From: Nemophila menziesii | Taxonomy: Eukaryota > Streptophyta > Magnoliopsida > Boraginales > Hydrophyllaceae | Direction of reading: 5' to 3' | NCBI GenBank assembly: GCA_029959085.1 | Contig: JARWIR010000008.1 | Span: 20,136,001 to 20,200,000, forward strand | Length of the DNA stretch: 64,000 nucleotides | Shown here: positions 52,853-64,000 of the stretch, piece by piece | Layout: every line of letters starts with the position of its first letter | How positions within the stretch are numbered: the stretch's first letter is position 1 | Notes under the pieces: generated by a model | Told to the model about the DNA's origin: nothing | What the model saw: the letters and a program-made list of their open reading frames with translations, nothing else | Databases searched by the model: none | Made by a program: the position numbers and the translations under genes

Positions 52853-55189
52853 CAAAATATCAAATCTTGGTCGTCTTTATGAGATGCAGTTTTTTGGTTA
52901 ATCCCAACACAGTTGTGAATGTTTGAACACCTTGTGAAGAATTTGGAATATCTTTATGATTGTGAGGTTATATATGAGCATTTTATGGTGTGAATGAATG
53001 TAAATATAAAACAATTGGGTTACCTCAACTTGACAGGTCCTTGTTTTTTCTTCTAAGAGGTACATGATTTGAATATCTCCTTAAATATGGTAACCTGATT
53101 CTGGCTTGCTTGGGGGTCACATGGATGCATATTCTCCGTTGGGCTAGTAGAGGTGTGCGCACACTTGCTCGCGACCCTCGTTATCAAGCAAAATGTTATT
53201 ATATGTGAAAAAATAGGATAGTTGATGAGAGGTATAACATAATCACACTTATTTGGAAAACTTGCAAATTGGAAGAAGTCTTTATTGGATGTGTTATATA
53301 GAAAGGAGGTAAAGGCATATTTCTTAGGTCTTGTGAGTTTCTATTGGTTCCTGCAATGGGGGATAATACGGGATACACAAAGGTAGTAGTTATTTTTATA
53401 TATAGTGGTCGAAATGGTCGAATCTCTTAATGGAGTACTGAATAATATAGGCATATTGTCGTTTAATTCGCAAGTTGAAAGTTTGAATGTAGTTATTATT
53501 GAAATTTCGCAAGGATTATAATATATATTTTCAAAGAACTGGTTGTGAAAGATCTTCGAAAAAAGAGATGAGTGCAGACAAATTAAATTTTAGTAGAGGA
53601 CATTATCTTGCGGATAAAAAACCAAGTTGAGAGTTAGATCGAATAATTTGTAACCTTTTTAACTACAGGAATATCATATAAAGATGCGACTAGGTGAACA
53701 AGAGTAAATTTAGTGATATTTGTGTGTAAGATGATACAAAACAAAACCATCCAAAATATCGTAGGCAAGAATAATTTGATTCTTTCTGAATAAATTTTCG
53801 ATATGGAGATTTTCTTTGAAAAAGAATTTTGGATATGCGAATCAACAAATAAGTGGAAAATATTGCGTATCAATAAAACAATTTATAGATATGAGCTTGA
53901 AAGAGTATGGTTCGACAACCTTAGAGGAAACAATAGTGTTCGATCACATTCAACGATAGCGATTTGTTTTGGTGTGTTAATGTATTTGATTAGTCAAAAT
54001 TACCCCTGACCACAATATGACCATACCATCCTATTCGGACTAGTCCGGCTCTTCAGCCAACTATCAACTGGCCTTTCCACCATACATATCACTTGGAGTA
54101 AAAATTATTAAGTGACTTCTCAGCGGATTATCAGAAGATCTCTCGGTCATAAAACTTATTTGGACGAAAGATCCCTAATTATCTAGTCTAGCACTTCAGC
54201 CGCCTACCAGCTGTCTTCTCAGTCGTTAAGTCACTTGTATATTAAATTCTCAAGTGTCTAATCTGGTTCTTCAGCCGATAATCAACTTCCCTCTCGGTCA
54301 TAAAACCCATTTGGACAATCAACGCATAGAGATTTTAGCTACACACCCATATATTTATATAACATGATTTTTATTTCGTTGAAAATTAGCAAAAGCCTCT
54401 GACTCTTTAACAAAACAATTATTCCACATTTTATAAAAAGTCATCCATAAAAATAATCTAATGCCTCTTTTTATGCATACATAATGTGCCCACAAATATC
54501 AGGGTCTACTAGACCAAGAGTCTAAGAATCTTTCCATGCGCTCTTCTTTGAAAATGGATTTTTACATGTTGTTTACCAACCAAAACGTTTTTACATAGCC
54601 TCTGAGGAGCCTTGAGTTGTGGCACACTACTGACCATATTATTTTACCTAAGAGTTTTCAAACCTTTAAGACTCTAGTAGCGTCCATACCGACAATGACA
54701 AGTTGGGTTTATTGTAATCAAACCTTTATTATCCAATATTTGTTGATATTGTGTTGACTTGAGCATTTCATTTTTTAGACCTCGACTTGAGGCTTTATTG
54801 TGTTAACGCGTCGTGTAACCTTCTATATTTCGACAAATGTGGTGTACAATGATTGGTGCGTCATCGTTTATTGATCGTTTCTGGGGTCAAATCAGTTTCG
54901 TGAGACTATATGATGGCCTTTTCTCTATATGATGGATATTCAATGAGAGATAAAAGGATGAATGACTAGCATGTTTGATTTGTAATTTATGTGTGCCATT
55001 TTATTGAGTCGAAGTTACCTTACAATCGATTCATTTGAACTGATCACTTATTGAATAAATCTGAAAGTGCTTATTATTTTTAATTTTGTTGGGGATTTTT
55101 GGTCAACCCCAACTATGAGAATATTTTTCTTTTATTGTATATTTTAAATTCACAAAGAAAACAAATTAAAACATTTATATAGTATAATA

Positions 55190-55561
55190 TCAGCCTGGCT
55201 ATCGGACACGGGTTATCGGACCGCCGGTCCGGCCCGGACCAATAAGCACCGGCGACGGAACGGGGCCGGTATGATGCAGGTGGCCGGAACGGAACGGAAC
55301 GTCGGTTCCTGGTTCGTGCGGCGTTTTCAGATGTTGAGTTTTAGCTTGGACCGAACCGGTCCGTGACTGATACGGACCGGTAACGGCCCGTTATTATTAT
55401 TATTTTTTTTTTTTATATATATAGGCCCAAACCTAATGTATGCCCAAAACCCACCGACGAAGACGCGTTCCCAAATCCCATTCCTCACCCTACCCTAATT
55501 CGTGACCGCCGTTACTCCGCTCATTCATGTAAAATGGAAATCGAAGGTTCTGATAAAGATG

Positions 55562-55592
<31 letters not shown>

Positions 55593-55704
55593 GGAAGAGG
55601 AGGAAGATGAAGATAACGCGAAATCTGAAGAAGATATTAATGGTGATTATGGTCGAATATGGCTCTTCGGATGATATGATTTTACCTCTTTGGCTATATA
55701 ACTA
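55190..55704 (+). mobile_element. hAT-like element fragment in variant unit U9
   Basis: Same fragment as in U6 with the same left junction. The acidic frame starting at the ATG near 55534 has only about 10 GAA codons (55561-55590), followed by GTGGAAGAG and the same short tail. Confidence 0.45.
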
Positions 55705-58549
55705 GTTAAGCCTGTCAGTCAATAACGGACATTACACGGGTATTACCTAGATCAGTACTCAAACCCCCCCAGTCGGATGATCACTTCGCCACTAAAGTGA
55801 ATAGCCCAAATACTAAAAGCTAATTCTAGTTGTTCCTAAAAGAATTAGTAATCAAAACAAAGTAATAACCAATATATAAAACTCAATCCTATTTAAATCT
55901 AAACAATCCCAAATTCAAAACATAGATTAATTAATTAAGGGTCATCCCTTTTATGCGATTCTCAAGTATAAAGAAATTTAGCTCATGACAAATTTAAAGA
56001 CTAACATAAAAGAAAAGGAATTCATGTTCAAATACAAAAGATAAATAAATAACCTAAAGGGTTGAATGACTATTGTTGGAAGAACAGAATTCCTCCAGCT
56101 TCTAGCTTCTTCTCTCCTTCGTGCTCTGACTTGAAAACCTTAAGCCTCTTGTGTAATTCTCTGAAGTGTGTGAAAGTAGGAGTTTAAGGGGTGTATTTAT
56201 AGGTGTTGGAAGACCCTAGGTAGAATTTGCTTGGAGTGGAAGACAAGTTAAAGACTCTTAAATTCGTAGCCCTAAATTCTAGAAAAGGTAAGATTTTGCT
56301 GCTGATTTGATTTGGTCATATCTTTTTCAATACTTATCCGTTTGAGAAGTTCCAATATATGAAACTGCTTGTCTTGGAATGAGCTTTCTATTGGTGCAGA
56401 CCACTCGTCCAGAATCCATGCCAATCTTTAGTTATGAATTAATCTTTAAAACGTGGCTGGAATTTCAGATTCACAAGGCAGCTTTATCTTTTCCTTCTTT
56501 GAATAAATCTTTCCTAAATCTTCTTATTTCCATGTAAATATTCTTTCCTTTCATCTTTATCTTGACTTGGTCTCTAAGTAATTACCATTTATCTTTTAAA
56601 GTTTCACATTAAATAAATAATTAAACCGCATATGCTTAAAAAGAATAAATCAATAAATCAAGAAAACGAAATAGGAAAGTGCACTCTAAAAATAGAAACT
56701 CGAGTAAAAATCATTTCCTAACACTCTCAAATACACTAAGACTTTATTCTCACTTCTTCTCCTTGGATTGGTGGTGGTCCTTTGTGTGTTCTAAAATAAA
56801 TGCTAATGTAATCGAACCACAACTGCAAGTGTACGGTTGTCCCAAGTAATAATAGTGATAATACAGATTCGTTCCAAGGACGGGATGGTTGACTACAATG
56901 TATATCGATTAATGAATGATTGCACTTATGAAAGCAAATAAAGATAATATGTTTGATTGGTTTTTGTATTAATGCTAAATGATAAAAGACTAAATGGAAA
57001 ATACAATTAAAAGCTAAGACGCAAGTAAAGTGATGTAAAACGCAAGTATGAGAAGATAGCACTTGAGAACGCAAGGGGTCATCCTAATCCTATTTCATAA
57101 CCTATGCTGTTTAAGGGTTAAATTGGTCAATTACAATGGCCGGGATTCTAAATTCCTTATACCCCCGTCAGGATGGACTATAAGGCTATCCTAGAGTGTC
57201 ACTAGTCCCGTCAGGGTAAATATGATCCACTTTTAGATGTTTAAGTTTAATTACCTCATTGGCCCTAGAATTAGCTAAGTTCGTCAGAATCAATAGCTTC
57301 TATTCTAGATTGAATAAATGGTTCTGTACCTAAACCCTCCTTCAGGATGATCCAATCGCCACTAATTGGAATAGCCTAGATACTAACACCTGTTCCTAGT
57401 TCATGACTCTAAAAACAGTAAATATTCTCAATTTATCGAAAAGGGTAAAAGACACAATCTAATTTAATTTAACAGAAACCCAAATTCAACATATGAAATT
57501 CAATAAGATTTGGGAATTACCCATATAGCATTCTCAAGCACTAAAATGTGTTTAGCTCATATTAATTGAAAACAAAACTAAATTAAATAAAAGGGAATTC
57601 ATATTGTTTACAAAATTAAAGATAAAAGAACCTAATTTCCGGAACAGGAATGACTGAGAACGCAGATATAGACCCTCTCCAGCTCTTGCAGCTTCTTCTT
57701 TCTTCCTTCTGTTGCTTCTCTCTGATGTTTAATCTTGTGGAATGTGAATTGTTGTGAAAATAGAGGTCAAAGGCTCCTTTTATAAGTGGAAAAACGGATT
57801 AGGGCTTGGACCTAAGAATAAAACACTAATTAAATGTCCAAGCCCAATTTCTAAGCCCAAAATCCCGTAACTGCTGATACACCTTCACTAAAACGGCTTT
57901 TCCCGCTTCGTTATGACTCTGATTGACTTAGTTCCGGTTGCTAAAGTTCCGTAACTCGATAAGGAATGTTTTCTCTTCAAAGGTAAGTGGCTAAATCATC
58001 TCTTAAGCACCTCGAAATCAGCAATCTATGGCCTGGAAAACAGATTTTCAGCTCTAAAAATAATTTATTTCGGGATTTATCTTTAAGTCCTGACTCTATA
58101 TCACGATCTTTGACTCTCTTCTCGGATTCCATTCCTAACTAATATTCAAATACTACAAACTTTCCACTAAAATACACAAGATTACGCGCAAAAGTTTAAT
58201 AAATCAAAAATACTAGAAATAAAATGGAAATTCCGGATTATTGCATTTTTAACTCAAAAGTCTATCATATTAATCAAATAAACACAAAAAATGATGTCTC
58301 CCAAGGGTCGAAAATGAGAACAATTAGGGAGACATCAATTGGTCTTTCATGAATTTCAAGAACCAATTAACTTTGCATTAAAAATAGTCAAATTTACGCA
58401 CAAAAGCTCAGATTCTGCAAATAGTTAATTTCCAAGGGGAGGAAGTGCAATATGATCAATTAAGCCTAAAAGTCTATCAAATAAGTCATTTATTCACCTA
58501 AAAGGATGTCTCCAAAGGGATAATAATTATAACAAATAGGGAGACATCA
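55705..58549 (-). mobile_element. LTR-like non-coding retroelement sequence in U9
   Basis: Counterpart of the U6 segment, nearly identical by eye. Here the first inverted repeat is perfect: GATGTCTCCC at 58293-58302 and GGGAGACATC at 58327-58336; the second pair is 58505-58513 and 58540-58548. No coding frame is recognised. Confidence 0.4.
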
Positions 58550-60931
58550 ATTATATATGAGCATTTTATGGTGTGAATGAATGTAATTATAAAACAATTG
58601 GGTTACCTCAACTTGACAGGTCCTTGTTTTTTCTTCTAAGAGGTACATGATTTGAATATCTCCTTAGATATGGTAACCTGATTCTGGCTTGCTTGGGGGT
58701 CACATGGATGCATATTCTCCGTTGGGCTAGTAGAGGTGTGCGCACACTTGCTCGCGACCCTCGTTATCAAGCAAAATGTTATTATATGTGAAAAAATAGG
58801 ATAGTTGATGAGAGGTATAACATAATCACACTTATTTGGAAAACTTGTGAATTGGAAGAAGTCTTTATTGGATGTGTTATATAGAAAGGAGGTCAAGGAA
58901 TATTTCTTAGGTCTTGTGAGTTTCTATTGGTTCCTGCAATGGGGGATAATACGGGATAAACAAAGGTAGTAGTTATTTTTATATATAGTGGTCGAAATGG
59001 TCGAATCTCTTAATGTAGTACTGAATAATATAGGCATATTGTCGTTTAATTCACAAGTTGAAAGTTTGAATGTAGTTATTATTGAAATTTCGCAAGGATT
59101 ATAATATATATTTTCAAAGAACTGGTTGTGAAAGATCTTCGAAAAAAGAGATGAGTGCAGAAAAATTAAATTTTAGTAGAGGACATTATCTTGCGGATAA
59201 AAAACCAAGTTGAGAGTTAGATCGAATAATTTGTAACCTTTTTAACTACAGGAATATCATATAAAGATGCGACTAGGTGAACAAGAGTAAATTTAGTGAT
59301 ATTTGTGTGTAAGATGATACAAAACAAAACCATCCAAAATATCGTAGACAAGAGTAATTTGATTCTTTCTGAATAAATTTTCGATATGGAGTTTTTCTTT
59401 GAAAAAGAATTTTGGATATGCGAATCAACAAATAAGTGGAAAATATTGCGTATCAATAAAACAATTTATAGATATGAGCTTGAAAGAGTATGGTTCGACA
59501 ACCTTAGAGGAAACAATAGTGTTCGATCACATTCAACGATAGCGATTTTTTTTGGTGTGTTAATGTATTTGATTAGTCAAAATTACCCCTGACCACAATA
59601 TGACCATACCATCATATTCGGACTAGTCCGGCTCTTCAGCCAACTATCAACTGGCCTTTCCACCATACATATCACTTGGAGTAAAAATTATTAAGTGACT
59701 TCTCAGCGGATTATCAGAAGATCTCTCGGTCATAAAACTTATTTAAACGAAAGATCCCTAATTATCTAGTCTAGCACTTCAGCCGCCTACCAGCTGTCTT
59801 CTCAGTCGTTAAGTCACTTGTATATTAAATTCTTAAGTGTCTAATCTGGTTCTTCAGCCGATATTCAACTTCCCTCTCGGTCATAAAACCCATTTGGACA
59901 ATCAACACATAGAGATTTTAGCTACACACCCATATATTTATATAACATGATTTTTATTTCGTTGAAAATTAGCAAAAGCCTCTGACTCTTTAACAAAACA
60001 ATTATTCCACATTTTATAAAAAGTCATCCATAAAAATAATCTAATGCCTCTTTTTATGCATACATAATGTGCCCACAAATATCAGGGTCTACTAGACCAA
60101 GAGTCTAAGAATCTTTCCATGCGCTCTTCTTTGAGAAAGGATTTTTACATGTTGTTTACCAGCCAAAACGTTTTTACATAGCCTCTGAGGAGCCTTGAGT
60201 TGTGGCACACTACTAACCATATTATTTTACCTAATAGTTTTCAAACCTTTAAGACTCTAGTAGCGTCCATACCGACAATGACAAGTTGGGTTTATTGTAA
60301 TCAAACCTTTATTATCCAATATTTGTTGATATTGTGTTGACTTGAGCATTTCATTTTTTAGACCTCGACTTGAGGCTTTATTGTGTTAACGCGTCGTGTA
60401 ACCTTCTATATTTCGACAAATGTGGTGTACAATGATTGGTGCGTCATCGTTTATTGATCGTTTCTGGGGTCAAATCAGTTTCGTGAGACTATATGAAGGC
60501 CTTTTCTCTATATGATGGATATTCAATGAGAGATAAAAGGATGAATGACTAGCATGTTTGATTTGTAATTTATGTGTGCCATTTTATTGAGTCGAAGTTA
60601 CCTTACAATCGATTCATTTGAACTGATCACTTATTGAATAAATCTGAAAGTGCTTATTAATTTTAATTTTGTTGGGGATTTTTGGTCAACCCCAACTATG
60701 AAAATATTTCTTTTATTGTATATTTTAAATTCACAAAGAAAACAAATTAAAACATTTATATAGTATAATAGGTCTAAAATACAATTTGACAAATACATAT
60801 ATTATATATATTTCACTCATAAATGGAAGAATACAAACAAGGAGCAATAAAAAATAATGTAAAGGCTTGTAAGGCCATAAATGGTGACTTTTATTTCAAC
60901 AGTGCACACAAGATCACGAGTTGTGATTTAT

Positions 60932-61403
60932 TTAGCAATGGAAGTAGCAATTGCAAGAATACTTCCAGTGTCCCCCATGTCCCCAGCGTTGCTTTTGGCA
61001 TAATCCATACTGGTAACCCAAGTGCTTGCAGTGATAGCTACATTTGTAGCTTTGTAGGCAATTCCCAACCCATTTGGGGCTTTGCTTCCAGCAGAATTTA
61101 GCATCCGCACCATTAATCTCTGCATGAAATTAAAATGAAAAAGTTGGGTCTTAGTTATTTAAAAAACATTCCGAGATATTAAAATAAAAACAGAAAAAAT
61201 TTATTCACATTAGCGCCATTTTAATTTATATACAATGAATGATACAAGGAAATATAGATCTACAGATACATTGATATTATGCCTGTGAATATTGCATAGT
61301 TATTGATAAATAGGCCAACATGCTACGTACCAGATGCAGCAACAATGATGAAGATGTATAACAGAGCTAGGAATGATGCTTTGCAAATCATAGACTTTGC
61401 CAT
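60932..61403 (-). CDS. Defensin-like secreted cysteine-rich peptide, copy in U10 (short intron)
   Basis: Exon 1 is 61331-61403 and exon 2 is 60932-61119. It has the same 137-bp intron deletion as the U5 copy (intron 211 bp) but the normal CATGCAG acceptor, and S79 rather than F79, so it combines features of different copies. TATA box at 61454-61460. A copia LTR starts about 680 bp upstream. Confidence 0.9.
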
Positions 61404-62002
61404 ATTGATGATTTTGGTATTGCTTGTGAGAAATCATATCTTCAAAGATGTCATTTTATAGGGGGAGAACCAAAGTATTCATGAAATAAACAATTAATGA
61501 AAAGCTTTTCTGATCTTTTCAATGATATGGATGTTTAACAATCCGTGGAGGACACCACCAGAAAAAAATAGTAGAATTGAACAAGTCTGAATATTGATTA
61601 TGTGATAATGTTAAATAAATTATACACTAGTTTACCAAATCATGTTTGGAAATGATTAAATACCGTAAGGTGTATTGTACCAGACTGGCACTAAGAGCAA
61701 GTAAACATATACTATTAAAAACCTTTTTTGTGATATTTAAATATTTATGCTATCTAAGAAAATTCACGTAAAATGCATCTTTGAAAGTGAATTGTTATTC
61801 TTTGAACAAAAAAAAAAAGAAAGTGAATTGTTATTGTATAGACCAGTAGCTAGTCTAACATTTTTAACCTCAATTGTTCATAAGAATATATATTCAATTT
61901 GACATCTTGAATATGTGTGTAAGCCACTTTCAACTGATCATCCTTCTGTGGTTTTTACATAATAGTACAAAAATTCCTAATATGTATGCCCACCGAAGAA
62001 CC

Positions 62003-62084
62003 TGCTGTAAAATAAATCCTTTCGTCAGTTGCAGATCATATGTTTTTTATTATTTCTTGAGTTCAATTTATTTTTGTTGTTTCT
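62003..62084 (-). mobile_element. Copia LTR remnant fragment in U10
   Basis: Only the terminal 82 bases of the 411-bp LTR remain before the array is cut by the insertion of another copia LTR. Confidence 0.75.
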
Positions 62085-62866
62085 GGTGTGTTAAATATGT
62101 AAACAAATAGATTTAACTAAATATAAATGCAGGAATTAAGAAATATAATTGATAAACTTACAGTATAGAATGCAAAAAGAAATTCCGAGGCTTGAACTTG
62201 GTTCAATGTCCTTAAGATCTATTCGCCCTGCTATGGTGCTCACAATTGATAGCGATGATCTCCCAGGATACAACGGACTCAAGTCAATCGATAGCAGCAC
62301 TACACAAAGATTGACAACGGCGAACTAAAAATGTATTGTCTTTCTCTCTCAAAACTTTTTAATATGTATATGCAAAAAACCCTAGTAAATATTTCAGATT
62401 TTATTTCTCTAATTCTTCTTGTAAAAAATGGTGGGAGGCCTCCCTATTTATAGAAATGACTAAGAGGCAATTCAACACCATTCAATGGGTACGTGACTGT
62501 TCAAATAGGAGACATTTAACCATTGAAGCATGACATGAAACAACACGTTGCTTCGGTGACAACAGGTTTGAGTTTACACATATAACGGTCACAAAATAGA
62601 ATTTTTGGTAACGTTTTCTTTAGTGTTTTATTTACACACACGTGACCAAAACAGATCTTATTTTGAATTACTTGTAACACGTCCTGTGTTGAAAACTCAT
62701 GATATGCAGATATATTTCTATGCATCTTTATTTTATTTTTTTTTTGTTCTCCAAAATATTTTATACTCAATTTCTCATTCACTTCTCAATGGTTTTAACC
62801 AAGTGAATATCAAACAATTGAGTCAACGTCGTTAGTCCACACTTGGAAAAATCCAATTGACTAACA
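62085..62866 (-). mobile_element. 3' LTR of a second Ty1/copia element
   Basis: About 782 bp. Read on the minus strand it starts TGTTAGTCAATTGG at 62866 and ends CAACA at 62085. A LTR promoter word TATAAATAGGGAGG lies at about 62439-62452 on the minus strand. On the 5' side is a polypurine tract (TGTGGGGGAT, 62867-62876), the usual last step before a copia 3' LTR. The left border is exactly where U10 sequence stops (after TTTATTTTT). The 5' LTR is outside the window, so the LTR pair cannot be compared. Confidence 0.85.
62445..62452 (-). promoter_or_regulatory. TATA box in the copia LTR
   Basis: TATAAATA on the minus strand, followed by GGGAGGCC, in the middle of the LTR as expected for the U3/R border region. 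Confidence 0.6.
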
Positions 62867-63074
62867 ATCCCCCACATGAATGGAAATTGACTAACCAACC
62901 AAAAACATAAAATGCAAAAACACGAGAGAGAAGACAGTAGAGAGATACTGCATCGAGAAAGGTAGCCAAAGACCTTGAACCTTGCCCTAGTGAGATCTAC
63001 CGGATATACTCGCCAACCAGTGAACGCGATGTCTTGAACTGTTCGGCTTTTTGTGCATACCAAGACAATAGAAA

Positions 63075-63264
63075 TCACACAGCACCCCTCGGTACATTCT
63101 TGAAGTTCTCATTGTTGTGTTCATTTTGGCCCTGAACAACTCCTGGTTTCATGAGTACTCTCGGAGAATTCAACCTAAAAAATTCTCGTAGAAGCGGATC
63201 CGCGATATTATCTTTTGACCTCACATAGTCAATCGAAATAACTCCATTAGAGAGTAGTTCTTTT

Positions 63265-63305
<41 letters not shown>

Positions 63306-64000
63306 GTAAATATTACTTTGTGCCCTTCCAATCGCTGATTGACTATCGCAATGAATACAAATAGATGGCACAGGCTTAGTCCAACATGGTATATCTTCTA
63401 AAAAATTTCGAAGCCACTCTGCTTCTTCTCCAGCTTTATCCAAAGCAATGAACTCAGATTCCATTGTGGATCGAGCTATGCATGTTTGCTTAGAAGATTT
63501 CCAAGATACGGCTGCACCTCCCAAAGTGAATACATAACCACTAGTAGATTTTGTTTCACTTGAATCTGATATCCAATTCGCATCGATGTATCCCTCTAAT
63601 ACAGCTGGATATTTTGTATAATGCAACTCATAGTTCTTAGTATATCTCAAATATCTAAGAACTCTTACAATAGCTATCCAATGGTTTTGCCCTGGATTGC
63701 TTGTATATCTACTCAACTTACTGACGGCATATGCAATATCGGGTCTTGTACAATTCATTAAGTACATTAGACTACCAATAATGCGCGAATACTCCAACTG
63801 AGCTATTCCTTCGCCAGTATTCTTAGTTAGATGTAAATTTACATCTATAGGAGTCTTCACTGGACTTGAGTCATATTTCTTGAATTTATCAAGAATCTTT
63901 TCAATGTAATGAGATTGAGATAGGATAAGTCCATCAGATGTTTTAATAATTTTCATTCCCAAAATGACATCTGCCAGTCCTAAATCTTTCATGTCGAACC
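63075..64000 (-). CDS. Ty1/copia pol polyprotein, C-terminal part (reverse transcriptase end and RNase H), partial
   Basis: Open frame entering at the window edge ([17 protein letters not shown], the copia reverse transcriptase word) and ending at 63075. Visible markers in order: [44 protein letters not shown], then RNase H with [69 protein letters not shown] and [12 protein letters not shown]. About 308 residues without a stop, so this copy is young compared with the remains in the tandem units, which belong to a different copia family. The stop lies about 200 bp before the polypurine tract. Whether the whole polyprotein is intact cannot be judged here. Confidence 0.9.

Larger units (their letters stand above)
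47638..53135. repeat. Tandem unit U8 (second of block B)
   Basis: Ordinary unit of 5498 bp, partner of U5 by the shared extra segment near 48102 and the variant near 47783, but with a full-length defensin intron. No gene in the spacer 47638-49865. Confidence 0.92.
53136..58718. repeat. Variant tandem unit U9 (third of block B, no defensin gene)
   Basis: Same structure as U6: unit sequence to 55189, replaced segment 55190-58549, unit sequence again for the last 169 bp. The junctions are the same as in U6 to within two bases. The two replaced segments differ in length by 139 bp, almost all from a GAA tract. Confidence 0.9.
58719..62084. repeat. Tandem unit U10, truncated
   Basis: Normal unit sequence through the defensin-like gene and the first 80 bases of the copia LTR remnant. 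It stops at 62084, where an unrelated copia LTR begins. No further unit sequence is seen to the right within the window. The spacer 58719-60931 has no gene. Confidence 0.9.

Overview
The window looks like nuclear DNA of a eudicot plant: AT-rich, with GT-AG introns, plant defensin-like peptide genes, and plant-type CACTA and Ty1/copia elements. I cannot name the species from the sequence.

Layout. From base 1 to about 62,084 the window is a tandem array of ten units of about 5.4-5.5 kb (U1-U10), very similar at the base level. Each ordinary unit carries, on the minus strand, one two-exon gene for a secreted eight-cysteine defensin-like (DEFL) peptide of 86 residues. About 0.6 kb beyond its 5' end lies a decayed 3' part of a Ty1/copia element (411-bp LTR, polypurine tract, RNase H and reverse transcriptase remains). 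The gene is easy to miss: its exons are 73 and 188 bp, split by an intron, and other frames of exon 2 are open on both strands. Eight intact copies are visible (U1-U5, U7, U8, U10). U6 and U9 are variant units in which about 3.3 kb, including the DEFL gene and the copia remains, is replaced by a 3.4-3.5 kb segment of hAT-like and LTR-like sequence with identical junctions in both.

History. Diagnostic variants show that U4-U5-U6 and U7-U8-U9 are two copies of a three-unit block of about 16.5 kb. A 9.26-kb CACTA (En/Spm) element at 36,314-45,576 sits only in U7, exactly at the end of the copia LTR, so it arrived after the block duplicated. It holds a three-exon TnpD-type transposase gene with one in-frame stop near its end, a five-exon TnpA-like gene with two single-base losses, three clusters of a TTTACCGACGAC motif, and a 40-bp minisatellite with a seven-monomer higher-order order. 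Unit mosaics (a 137-bp intron deletion shared by U5 and U10, a 52-bp deletion shared by U1 and U7) point to exchange between units.

Right edge. U10 is cut at about 62,085 by the 3' LTR of a different, much better preserved Ty1/copia element, whose pol C-terminus runs off the window at 64,000.

The main biological content is therefore a recently amplified, coding-conserved array of one DEFL peptide gene, with transposons that date its growth.
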